Assembly: GCF_040784935.1 (NCBI RefSeq)
Contig: NZ_CP160680.1
Span: 1,045,501-1,109,500, forward strand
Length of the DNA stretch: 64,000 bases
Direction: 5' to 3'
From: Lewinella sp. LCG006
Lineage (GTDB): Bacteria > Bacteroidota > Bacteroidia > Chitinophagales > Saprospiraceae
Part shown: positions 9,053 to 16,793 of the stretch, piece after piece
Layout: every line of letters starts with the position of its first letter
Position numbering within the stretch: the stretch's first letter is position 1
Program-made: the position numbers and the translations under genes
Notes under the pieces: generated by a model
Told to the model about the DNA's origin: nothing
Seen by the model: the letters and a program-made list of their open reading frames with translations, nothing else
Database searches by the model: none

Positions 9053-10123
9053 ATGTTCAGATATATTTCTTTATTTGTTGTTTTAGGCTTAGCTAGCTTG
9101 GTAAATGCACAAACAGATACCACTATTTATCAGGTAGTGGAACAGATGCCTCGTTTTCCTTCGGCCTGCGAAGCACGAGATACCACGGTAGAATATAAAC
9201 AAAAATGTGCCAACCAGGCAATGCTGGAGTATGTCTACCAAAGGGTCGTGTATCCACAAGAAGCCATTAATGAAAATATCCAGGGCACTGCCGTGATAAC
9301 GTTTGTGGTAGAGAAGGATGGGCTTATCAGTCAGCCAAAAATCGTGCGTGACTTGGGAGCTGGTACGGGTCTTGCTGCGCTTAGCGTTGTTTTGAAAATG
9401 CAAGAAGAAAAACTTCGCTGGCTTCCAGGCAAACAGGGAGGCGAAGCCGTGAGGGTACAATTCAACCTACCCGTAAAGTTTAAACTCAAAGACCCAGATC
9501 CCTTTCTACTGGTAGGTCGGGACACGGTTTATACCACCTTTGAAAAACCGCTGGATTTCAAGGGAGGCCCAGAGGCACTGCAAACCTATTTGGATAGCGC
9601 ATTGGACTATCCTACTTCTGGTAACGATAGTTGTCAAATGGGGCAAATTGATATCCAGGTACTCGTAGAAGCAGATGGTAACGTGAGAATTTTGGACTTA
9701 ACGGACTACAACGACCTCGGTTTTGATTTCTGGTACTCCGCTATTGATGCCGCCACCTCTACTTACGGCAAGTGGGAGTCTGCCACATACAATGGACGCA
9801 ATGTAAATGCTGCTTTTGACCTCAGTTTGTCTTTTCTGCCCACAACAGAAACTTGTAGCACAAAAGTAGATGCCTTCATTACTGCTCGAGAAGTAGCCGA
9901 TGCGGGTGTGGTGCTTTTCAATGAAGGAAAAATAGATGAAGGCCTTGCGAAAATGACCGAAGCCGTCACTGCTTTCCCTAAAGATGCTCAACTACGCATG
10001 CTACGCGGTCAAGCCTATCTCAACAACAGCCAGCTCTCGGAAGCTTGTGAGGATTTGACGCTAGCAAGTCGTATTGCCTTGGTTGATTGGTACGACGCTG
10101 TCCTTCCACTCATTTGCCGTTAA
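9053..10123 (+). CDS. Exported protein with two TonB C-terminal-like domains and a TPR segment
   Basis: The 356-residue product begins with a cleavable-looking signal peptide (MFRYISLFVVLGLASLVNAQ) and has no membrane anchor like classical TonB. Residues about 65-155 form a TonB C-terminal domain (YPQEAINENIQGTAVITFVV, RDLGAGTGLAALSVVLKM, GGEAVRVQFNLPVKF). Residues about 165-260 look like a second, degenerate copy (FKGGPEALQTYLDSALDYP, GQIDIQVLVEADGNV, GRNVNAAFDLSLSF). The last 80 residues hold TPR-like helices (AGVVLFNEGKIDEGLAKMTEAV, AQLRMLRGQAYLNNSQLSEAC). Without an inner-membrane helix it is unlikely to energise receptors directly; a periplasmic adaptor role is inferred. The upstream gene ends in a terminator, so it has its own promoter. 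Confidence 0.85.
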   Translation: MFRYISLFVVLGLASLVNAQTDTTIYQVVEQMPRFPSACEARDTTVEYKQKCANQAMLEYVYQRVVYPQEAINENIQGTAVITFVVEKDGLISQPKIVRDLGAGTGLAALSVVLKMQEEKLRWLPGKQGGEAVRVQFNLPVKFKLKDPDPFLLVGRDTVYTTFEKPLDFKGGPEALQTYLDSALDYPTSGNDSCQMGQIDIQVLVEADGNVRILDLTDYNDLGFDFWYSAIDAATSTYGKWESATYNGRNVNAAFDLSLSFLPTTETCSTKVDAFITAREVADAGVVLFNEGKIDEGLAKMTEAVTAFPKDAQLRMLRGQAYLNNSQLSEACEDLTLASRIALVDWYDAVLPLICR

Positions 10124-10183
10124 GCAATGGAGATCAACTATCAAAGCAAAGAGAAATTATTGGTGGTGCTAAAAGCTTAATCG

Positions 10184-10687
10184 ATGGATACCTCTCCCCT
10201 GTTCCGCCTTGCCAATGTGGAGGATGTACCCGCAATCACCGACATCCTCAACCAGTCTATTCAGACGGGTAAGCAAAATGCCTATACCGAGCCCGTTGAC
10301 CTTGTTGAAAGAACCGCCTGGCTGGCCAAACATCCACCGGAGAAGTGGCCTGTATTTGTGATCGAGCATAACGAAGCCATTGTTGGTTGGTGCTGTTTTA
10401 GTGCTTATCGCCCAGAACGCAAATCGTTAGCGGGATTGGCAGAAATTACTTATTACCTTGACCATCGCTGGCAGGGGCGTGGATTGGGCAGCGCGACCAT
10501 TGATTTTTTACTGGAAGAAGCTCGCAGGCGTACATTCCGCCATCTTTTTGCCGTCACGATGGATACCAATACTGCAAGTATTCGCCTGTTGGAAAAAAAA
10601 GGCTTTGATCGCTGGGCACACTTACCAGAGGTTGCTGAAATAAACGGACAGATTTGCGGGCAAGTCTATTATGGCCGTAAGGTTTAA
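10184..10687 (+). CDS. GNAT-family N-acetyltransferase (phosphinothricin acetyltransferase-like)
   Basis: The 167-residue product has the GNAT fold: the N-terminal FRLANVEDVPAITDILNQSI, the acetyl-CoA loop motif YYLDHRWQGRGLGSATIDFLL near residue 90, and the C-terminal DTNTASIRLLEKKGFDRW. The order and length resemble the phosphinothricin/methionine-sulfone acetyltransferase group that acetylates small amines or amino-acid analogues, but the substrate cannot be assigned. It is preceded by 60 bp of non-coding sequence and may be read through from the upstream TonB-C gene. Confidence 0.88.
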   Translation: MDTSPLFRLANVEDVPAITDILNQSIQTGKQNAYTEPVDLVERTAWLAKHPPEKWPVFVIEHNEAIVGWCCFSAYRPERKSLAGLAEITYYLDHRWQGRGLGSATIDFLLEEARRRTFRHLFAVTMDTNTASIRLLEKKGFDRWAHLPEVAEINGQICGQVYYGRKV

Positions 10688-10689
10688 GG

Positions 10690-10713
10690 TTGATAGATTT
10701 ATCCCTAACTTTG
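10690..10713 (+). promoter_or_regulatory. Candidate promoter for the metallo-beta-lactamase/endonuclease pair
   Basis: TAACTTTG at 10706-10713 fits the Bacteroidota -7 consensus, followed by GC. A TTG lies upstream at 10690-10692, closer than the usual spacing. The ATG is at 10771, leaving a leader of about 50 nt. Confidence 0.45.
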
Positions 10714-10770
10714 CAGCGCAAAAATCATTAGTTACGCCCCCTTTCATAAAGCTTAAACTACGAGTTACCA

Positions 10771-11520
10771 ATGAACAAGCTATTTTCACTGCTACTCTTC
10801 CTTATGATAAGCAATGTTGCACTCAAGGCTCAGCAACCTGCCGTGCAGCAAATTGGGGAGGATATTCAGCTTATTCGCCTAACGGACAATACGATTATCC
10901 ACCGCTCCTTTACTGTCTTTGAAGGTTATGGGAGAGTTGGCTCCAATGGATTGATTTATTTGGTTGACAGTACTTGTGTCATTTTCGACACCCCGGCAAC
11001 GGCCAAAACAACGGTTCGTTTGCTCGATTATCTGACCAAAGAGCAGGGCTATACCGTACAAGCGCTGGTAGTAAACCACTTCCATGAGGACTGCACGGCA
11101 GGCCTAGATAGCGTACAAGCACGAGGAATTCTGACCTATGGCAGTAAGAAAACGGTGAATCTATGCTTGGCAGAAGGCAACACCGCTCCACAGAAAAAAT
11201 TTGGTCGCAAGAAGGTGCTAAAACTAGGTGACCAGCAAATTGTCAATTACTACCCTGGGCCCGCACATACGGTAGACAACATCGTCACCTATCTACCCTC
11301 AGAGAAAGTGCTCTTTGGAGGCTGTATGATTAAATCTTTAGGTGCTGGTCGTGGCAACATCAATGATGCCGATCTGGGCAAATGGTCGGATACCGTAGAA
11401 CGCGTACAAAAGAAATTTCCCGAAGTGGTTCATGTTGTGCCGGGCCATGGCCATGCCGGAGGGCCAGATTTATTGGATTTTACGGTGGAAATGTTTGCGG
11501 AAGACCGCATGAAAAAATAA
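10771..11520 (+). CDS. Subclass B1 metallo-beta-lactamase
   Basis: A 249-residue protein with a signal peptide (MNKLFSLLLFLMISNVALKAQ) for export to the periplasm. All B1 zinc ligands are visible: HFHED (His103, His105, Asp107), His166 in PGPAHTVDNIV, Cys185 in LFGGCMIKS and His226 in VVPGHGHAGG. Lys188, which in B1 enzymes contacts the substrate carboxylate, and the GNINDADL loop (Asn at about 196-198) are also present. The usual HxHxDxxGG ends here in AG instead of GG. B1 enzymes hydrolyse penicillins, cephalosporins and carbapenems using one or two zinc ions; activity here is inferred. The endonuclease gene starts 4 bp after its stop, so the two are cotranscribed. It is probably an intrinsic chromosomal gene, since no mobile element flanks it. 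Confidence 0.9.
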   Translation: MNKLFSLLLFLMISNVALKAQQPAVQQIGEDIQLIRLTDNTIIHRSFTVFEGYGRVGSNGLIYLVDSTCVIFDTPATAKTTVRLLDYLTKEQGYTVQALVVNHFHEDCTAGLDSVQARGILTYGSKKTVNLCLAEGNTAPQKKFGRKKVLKLGDQQIVNYYPGPAHTVDNIVTYLPSEKVLFGGCMIKSLGAGRGNINDADLGKWSDTVERVQKKFPEVVHVVPGHGHAGGPDLLDFTVEMFAEDRMKK

Positions 11521-11524
11521 AACC

Positions 11525-12613
11525 ATGAAAAAGCTATTGGCCCTTTGGAGCTTCTTATGCTTCTTGTGCATCCACACAGAAGCGCAGCATCACGAGGTGA
11601 TTTTTTCCGATTTAGATGGACAAGACCTGCTAGAAGCCGTGATCGAGAATTTTACGCCCGGCACCGTTCAGAGCTATGGTGCTGCCCGCGATCTTTTATT
11701 CGGAACCATTGACAAGGTCAACGATAGTTTGCACTGTGTTTACACCGACTGGGCCGTGTACATTACGCCCGGTGCTGACCCCACTGAGGCAGCCTTCCAG
11801 GATGGCCAAGGCCTCAATACCGAGCATTGTTGGCCTCGTTCTAATGGTGCAGAATTTGAACCCGCCAAATCAGACATGCACCACCTTTTCCCGACCAGGG
11901 TCAATGTCAATCAGGATCGAGGAAATTTGCCTTACGGCGAAATTTCTGATGCCTTAACCGATCGCTGGTATTACCTCAATCAGGAAGTGGGCAACCCACC
12001 CTCTAACAATCGGGATGCCTATAGTGAATACCGTCAAAACGTAGCTTTTGAGCCACGGGAATCTTTCAAAGGTAATGTTGCGCGTGCGCTGATGTACTTC
12101 TACACCATCTACCGCGACGAAGCCAACGCCAATGCTCCCGACTTTTTCAACAGCCAGCGGGCGACGCTCTGCCAGTGGCACGAACAAGACCCCGTAGATG
12201 CCGCCGAGTGGGCGCGTACCTTTGCGATTGCCCAGTACCAGGATGGCAAACCCAATCCCTTTATTGTTGATTGCACCTTACCTTCCCGCCTATATTGCCA
12301 GGAGATTCCTAATGCCAATTGTGTGGTGAGTACTCGTGAGGTCGTGGTTGGAGATTTGGCAGCGACCTTTTTCCCAAATCCTACCCACGGACAGGGGCAA
12401 CTCCAATTACAGACTGCTGAAGCAGGAATTTTGCAAGTACAGTATTTTGATCCACTGGGCCGTAAAGTCCAAACGGAGGAAATAGCCGTATCAGCTGGAG
12501 AAGTTACACTAACCTTGACTCTCCCAAGCACCGGGTTTTGGTTTTGTGAACTGCGGCAGGTAACTGATCAGGGCTTGTATCTACAACGGCTGCCGATCGT
12601 GGTGATCCCGTAA
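11525..12613 (+). CDS. Secreted endonuclease I family nuclease with T9SS sorting domain
   Basis: The 362-residue product has a signal peptide (to about residue 21) and an endonuclease I (EndA/NucM-type) catalytic domain with NTEHCWPRS at residues 98-106 and SDMHHLFPTRVNVNQDR at 116-132; these carry the Mg-binding and catalytic His/Asn residues of the family. From about residue 275 a C-terminal segment (ATFFPNPTHGQGQLQLQ ... LPIVVIP) has the PNP motif and beta pattern of a type A T9SS sorting domain, so the enzyme is probably exported past the outer membrane. It would degrade extracellular DNA for nutrients or against biofilms. It is the second gene of the operon with the metallo-beta-lactamase. 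Confidence 0.93.
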   Translation: MKKLLALWSFLCFLCIHTEAQHHEVIFSDLDGQDLLEAVIENFTPGTVQSYGAARDLLFGTIDKVNDSLHCVYTDWAVYITPGADPTEAAFQDGQGLNTEHCWPRSNGAEFEPAKSDMHHLFPTRVNVNQDRGNLPYGEISDALTDRWYYLNQEVGNPPSNNRDAYSEYRQNVAFEPRESFKGNVARALMYFYTIYRDEANANAPDFFNSQRATLCQWHEQDPVDAAEWARTFAIAQYQDGKPNPFIVDCTLPSRLYCQEIPNANCVVSTREVVVGDLAATFFPNPTHGQGQLQLQTAEAGILQVQYFDPLGRKVQTEEIAVSAGEVTLTLTLPSTGFWFCELRQVTDQGLYLQRLPIVVIP

Positions 12614-12741
12614 ATCTATTTTGTCGTTAATCTATTTGCACTCATCGATTTAAGATGCTAAGTATTGGCTGTTTTCCCTTATCTTTATTGGGTATTGAGT
12701 GAACAAAAATCACCTATTTAATTCATCAAGTAACTTTAGAA

Positions 12742-13584
12742 ATGAGCATCTTTGATCGATTAGGACGCGGCTGGACTTTAGGACTCAAAAGTCTGGAAGT
12801 AATCGGAGCCCACCCCAAATTATTACTTTTCCCCGTGCTTTCGGGAGCTGCTTTACTAGCGGTGCTGCTCTCTTTTGGGGGCGCATTTTTGGGCCTTGCC
12901 GCTTTCAATTTTGAAGCGATGGAAGCCATATTAAACCGAATGGATCAAGTTGGAGAGGTAGTCTTTTGGTTAGTAGCCTTTATCTTCTACCTGGTCACCT
13001 ATTTTGTTATCGTCTTCTTCAACGTAGCTTTGGTCTTCAACGTGCGGCGCATATTTGCGGGGGAAGAACCCAGTATTCGCGACGGTATTTCTTTCAGTGC
13101 CTCGCGTGCGCCACAGATTCTGGCCTGGGCGGCATTGGCGGCAACCGTGGGTTTGATTATACAAGCTATTGAAGAGCGAGTAGGTAGTTTTGCGTCTAGC
13201 ATCCTGGGATTTGCCTGGTCGTTGGCGACTTATTTTGTCATTCCTACTTTGGCTGCCGAAGATATTGGCCCGGTAGAAGCCCTAAAAAGATCTTCTCGCA
13301 CTATCCGCGAGCGTTGGGGTGAATCCATCGGTGCCGGCTTTAGCCTTGGGCTCTTCGTTTTACTAGGCATCGTGATTTCGATCATCACTGGCTTTTTGCT
13401 AGGGTTTGCGATTCATCCCGGCGTAGGTGTTTTTGCGGGCATCCTGACCTTCATGCTCACCTTGGTCGTGAATGGTGCAGCTCGCAACGTATTCCTGACC
13501 GCTGCTTATGAACACACCCACGGCAACACACCAGAAGCATTTGATGGAGATACCCTGGATGGTATTTTTATGTCGAAGAAGTAA
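12742..13584 (+). CDS. DUF6159-type multi-pass membrane protein
   Basis: The 280-residue product has a conserved N-terminus (FDRLGRGWTLGLKSLEVIGAHPKLLLFP) followed by about six hydrophobic segments (around residues 30-55, 70-100, 125-150, 155-170, 205-235 and 240-260). The motif ALKRSSRTIRERWGESIGAGFSLG is typical of DUF6159 family proteins. Function is unknown; the family is found across bacteria. A strong hairpin follows between this gene and the convergent MCP-like gene. Confidence 0.85.
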   Translation: MSIFDRLGRGWTLGLKSLEVIGAHPKLLLFPVLSGAALLAVLLSFGGAFLGLAAFNFEAMEAILNRMDQVGEVVFWLVAFIFYLVTYFVIVFFNVALVFNVRRIFAGEEPSIRDGISFSASRAPQILAWAALAATVGLIIQAIEERVGSFASSILGFAWSLATYFVIPTLAAEDIGPVEALKRSSRTIRERWGESIGAGFSLGLFVLLGIVISIITGFLLGFAIHPGVGVFAGILTFMLTLVVNGAARNVFLTAAYEHTHGNTPEAFDGDTLDGIFMSKK

Positions 13585-13612
13585 TCACAGCTTTTCCCAG
13601 CTGGTGGAATAG

Positions 13613-13646
13613 GGTCCAAATAGTACAGAAGTGTATTATTTGGACC
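13613..13646. terminator. Bidirectional hairpin between convergent genes
   Basis: A 15-bp stem (13613-13627 with 13632-13646, one G-T pair) with the loop GAAG. It sits 29 bp after the DUF6159 gene and 18 bp after the stop of the minus-strand MCP-like gene. The T-rich stretch ATTTACTTTTC follows on the plus strand. Confidence 0.7.
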
Positions 13647-13663
13647 ATTTACTTTTCAGGAGG

Positions 13664-14257
13664 CTATTCTTGTTCAGGTGTCGGATTGTACATCACTACG
13701 ATTTGAATAACAATCGCTATCAGAATCAAGGCATAAATCTCTAAATGGGTGAAAAGATCCACAGATGCGATGGCGCGTTGACTTTCAAACAACTCTCTTT
13801 TTCCTTCCTCTATTTGAATCTCCGATAGATCCTCAAGGTTATCTTTGATTAAAGTGAGCTGATCAGAAAATTTTTGATTAGGCAGCTGTATATCCGTACG
13901 CTCGAAAGCTTTCAAGTTTTCAAAATTCTTTTTTAGTTGCCCCAAAATGACCTCTTCTTTTGCTGTAAGTTTTGTTGCAGAGAACAGGTTGATCAATTCT
14001 TCAAAACGGGTATTTATGGTAATATTCTTATTATCGAATTGCGAGCGATCGTATTTTATTTGAGCCAATTCTTTCTCCCAAGTTAAGCCAGAGAGATCCA
14101 AGAGGATATCTTGCGCCAGCAGACGATCTGCATAGATTGTTTCTACCGAATTTTTTACAATAATGAAATTTTTCCGGTCAATCAGGTTGGTTGCTAGAAT
14201 AATAAAAAAGACAGACAGGATACCTAAAATCCATTTGATTTTGTTGAAAACACTCAT
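13664..14257 (-). CDS. MCP four-helix-bundle sensor-like membrane protein without signalling domain
   Basis: From the ATG at 14257 the product is 197 residues; an upstream in-frame ATG (14320) would add a polar leader that spoils the membrane anchor. One membrane helix at about residues 8-26, a periplasmic helical domain of about 140 residues with YADRLLAQDILLDLSGLTWEK, and a second membrane helix at about 172-192. This is the layout of the four-helix-bundle ligand-binding domain of chemoreceptors (4HB_MCP). There is no HAMP, methyl-accepting or kinase domain after the second helix, only six or so residues. It may be a stand-alone sensor partner or a remnant; the gene looks intact. Confidence 0.75.
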   Translation of the reverse strand: MSVFNKIKWILGILSVFFIILATNLIDRKNFIIVKNSVETIYADRLLAQDILLDLSGLTWEKELAQIKYDRSQFDNKNITINTRFEELINLFSATKLTAKEEVILGQLKKNFENLKAFERTDIQLPNQKFSDQLTLIKDNLEDLSEIQIEEGKRELFESQRAIASVDLFTHLEIYALILIAIVIQIVVMYNPTPEQE

Positions 14258-14452
14258 AGGTTGTTTTTTTTGCTGAACAACATCACGACATTTCAATTGC
14301 AGCGGTTTTTGAAAAAACAATCACCTCCCACCAAAGTTGGAGGTTTAAAGCAGTGGTTTTGAAAAACAGGTTTTGCAGCTATCCATCCAATGAATATTGT
14401 ACAGGAGCTCACTTAACAGCAGCACCCAAAAAAACAGGCCAAATTTTATTTT

Positions 14453-14481
14453 ACCACAGATAGCTCAGATGAACACAGATA
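14453..14481. repeat. Short CACAGAT-type dispersed repeat
   Basis: The stretch ACCACAGATAGCTCAGATGAACACAGAT contains spaced CACAGAT/CTCAGAT units. A related stretch lies at 20238-20283 (ACGCAGATTTAACGGAT ... GACACGGAT). Such CACAGATTnnnCAGAT sequences are common intergenic repeats in environmental bacterial genomes; no function is known. Confidence 0.4.
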
Positions 14482-14541
14482 AAATGCTTACTTTTAATGC
14501 GTCAATTACACGCATTAATTCTGTTTCTAAAACTTCGCCTT

Positions 14542-16467
14542 ATGAACCAGTTCCCTTTTCTACTAGTTTTAGCAGTGCTGCTCGCTAGCTGTCAGGAGCA
14601 TGCCCCAAAGGAGCTTCCGGAATTAGTAAACAAAAAATCCACGGTGCTCCACAACGCGAATGGTCAGCCATTCCGGGATCTGAATGCCAATGGGCAATTG
14701 GATATTTATGAAGATGGTACGCAGCCTGTAGAAGCAAGAATCGATGACTTGCTGGGCCAGATGACGGTAGAGGAGAAAGCGGGGATGATGTTCATCAGTG
14801 GCGCAGGAGTCAGTACAGATGCTGATCCTGGCAGCAAGGAAGGCGTAGACGGCCCTGCCGCTAGGATGCCTACGATTGCCGAAAACATGGCGGACCGTAA
14901 AATGAGCTACTTCAACATTTGGGATATCCCGGAAAATCCGGAAATCATGGCCAAGTGGTACAATAATGTGCAGCTATTTGCAGAAAAAACCAGGCTAGGT
15001 ATTCCTGTTACGATAGCTTCTGACCCACGCCACCATTTTAGCAAGAACATCTTCGCGATGAGTGCTAAAGGCTTTTCTCAGTTTTGCGAAACGCTGGGGT
15101 TTGCGGCACTCGGTGACGAAGCGCTGATGAAGACATTTGCAGATATCGTTCGTCAGGAATACCTGGCCGTAGGTATTCGGGAAGCGCTTCATCCGCAGAT
15201 TGACCTGGCCACCGAACCCCGTTGGTCGCGCATCAGCGGAACCTTTGGGGAAGATGCGCAGATGTCGGCCAAACTCGTCACTGCCTACCTGGAAGGGATG
15301 CAAGGCCTTACCCTTGACGAAAATGGCATCGCCTGCATGACGAAGCACTTTCCTGGTGGCGGCCCACAAAAAGAAGGCCTTGATCCTCACTTTTCTTTTC
15401 AGAAGGGACAAATTTATCCTGGTGATAATTTTGACTACCATCTGATTCCATTTGAAGCAGCCTTCGCCGCGAATACGGCTGCTATTATGCCTTATTACGG
15501 TGTGCCTACCGATCAAACGGAAGAAAATGTGGCCATGGCGTATAACAAATACATCATCACTACCTTGCTCCGGGAGAAGTACCAATACGATGGGATTGTA
15601 TGTACCGACTGGGGTTTGATCACCGATGTACCCATGGGGCCAGACATCGTCTGGAAAGCACGGGCCTGGGGTGTAGAGGACCTGAGCGAAGTTGATCGGG
15701 TGCTGAGAGTTATTGAGGCAGGTTGCGACCAGTTTGGCGGAGAAAACAGGGTAGAATTGGTCGTTCAGCTCGTCAAAGAAGGCCGCTTAAGCGAAGACCG
15801 TATTGATGTTTCGGTAAAGCGTCTGTTGCGGCAGAAGTTCCAACTGGGCCTGTTTGACAATCCCTTCGTAGATGAGACGAAAGTTGCGGAGGTAGTGGGT
15901 TTGCCCCAGCACCAGGCACTTGGCGAAAAAACACAGCAGCAAGCTATGACCTTGTTAAAAAACGATGAGCAGACCCTGCCGATGGCCCAAGGGACACTGA
16001 AGGTTTATTTGGAGAACATGGACAGCGCCGTAGTGGCCCATTACGCCCAAGTGGTGGCCACGCCTCAGGAAGCTGATTTTGCCATCATCAGGGTAAACAC
16101 CCCCTGGTACCCTGCTGAGACCAAGATTCCTTTCGCCCTCGGGTTTCATCACGGTGATCTGGACTTTAAAGGGGAGGAAAAAGCCCGGATCATGGATTTG
16201 CTGCGTACTGTGCCTACGATCGTAAACATCTACCTGGATCGGCCAGCAGTCATTCCTGATATCGCGGGTGCTGCCAAGGCGCTGATCGCTGATTACGGCG
16301 CCAGCGATAAATCGGTGTGCGAGGTATTGTTTGGCAATACTGCACCAATGGGTAAGCTTCCTTTTGAGTTGCCCTCTTCGATGGAGGCGGTAGCTAATCA
16401 AAAAACGGATGTGCCTTATGACAGTGAAAATCCTTTGTTTGCCTATGGTTTTGGCTTGGGGTATTAG
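14542..16467 (+). CDS. Glycoside hydrolase family 3 lipoprotein (beta-glucosidase/xylosidase type)
   Basis: The ATG at 14542 gives a lipoprotein signal (MNQFPFLLVLAVLLASC) and 641 residues; an in-frame ATG at 14497 would add a leader without purpose. The GH3 N-terminal barrel is clear (LLGQMTVEEKAGMMF, DLATEPRWSRISGTFGED, ACMTKHFPGGG) with the catalytic aspartate expected in YDGIVCTDWGLI. The C-terminal alpha/beta domain follows (GEKTQQQAMTLLKND ... VCEVLFGNTAPMGKLPFELP). The first domain is preceded by an EF-hand-like LRDLNANGQLDIYEDG segment. Members remove terminal glucose or xylose from oligosaccharides; the specificity cannot be read here. The xylA/xylB genes are far away, so a xylosidase role is speculative. 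Confidence 0.93.
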   Translation: MNQFPFLLVLAVLLASCQEHAPKELPELVNKKSTVLHNANGQPFRDLNANGQLDIYEDGTQPVEARIDDLLGQMTVEEKAGMMFISGAGVSTDADPGSKEGVDGPAARMPTIAENMADRKMSYFNIWDIPENPEIMAKWYNNVQLFAEKTRLGIPVTIASDPRHHFSKNIFAMSAKGFSQFCETLGFAALGDEALMKTFADIVRQEYLAVGIREALHPQIDLATEPRWSRISGTFGEDAQMSAKLVTAYLEGMQGLTLDENGIACMTKHFPGGGPQKEGLDPHFSFQKGQIYPGDNFDYHLIPFEAAFAANTAAIMPYYGVPTDQTEENVAMAYNKYIITTLLREKYQYDGIVCTDWGLITDVPMGPDIVWKARAWGVEDLSEVDRVLRVIEAGCDQFGGENRVELVVQLVKEGRLSEDRIDVSVKRLLRQKFQLGLFDNPFVDETKVAEVVGLPQHQALGEKTQQQAMTLLKNDEQTLPMAQGTLKVYLENMDSAVVAHYAQVVATPQEADFAIIRVNTPWYPAETKIPFALGFHHGDLDFKGEEKARIMDLLRTVPTIVNIYLDRPAVIPDIAGAAKALIADYGASDKSVCEVLFGNTAPMGKLPFELPSSMEAVANQKTDVPYDSENPLFAYGFGLGY

Positions 16468-16572
16468 GAGCCATCACCGAACAACTTCCCCATTTCAGGC
16501 TAGCTATTTTGGTGCAGCGCACTACCGTATTTATAGCAAATGATATGGTCTCATGAAAAAGGCGCAAGGAGC

Positions 16573-16600
16573 CTGCCTACCTGACGTACGGCAGGCAGGG
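16573..16600. repeat. Short palindromic CCTGCC/GGCAGG repeat
   Basis: GCCTGCCTACC followed by a short loop and GGCAGGCAGG. A relative lies at 27976-28002 (CTGCCTGCTTACCGCAGG plus TAGGCAG). Such short GC-rich palindromes are typical REP-like intergenic repeats. The surrounding 326-bp gap also holds a small hairpin at 16651-16683 (CTCAGGGA/TCCCTGAG) and a TTATCTTTA promoter-like box near 16726. Confidence 0.5.
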
Positions 16601-16650
16601 GAGAATCGCAGTGCTGACCGATCGTTTTTTTTTGAACCACCTAAAGCAGC

Positions 16651-16683
16651 CTCAGGGAGGGCTTGTTATTAGACTTCCCTGAG
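16651..16683. other. Intergenic hairpin
   Basis: CTCAGGGAG pairs with CTTCCCTGAG (8-bp core) over a loop of about 14 nt. There is no following T tract, so a terminator role is uncertain. Confidence 0.4.
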
Positions 16684-16793
16684 ACTACCTTGCAAAAACA
16701 GCTTCTCTATTCAAATTCAGTTGCTTATCTTTAAAATCTCGAAACGAATCAAGCACCTACCCATTAATTTTTGTCACTGAAAAAATTACGTTG

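Noticed and set aside
10087-10272. 61-residue plus-strand ORF between the TonB-C and GNAT genes
   Set aside because: It overlaps the ends of both genes in another frame and has no domain.
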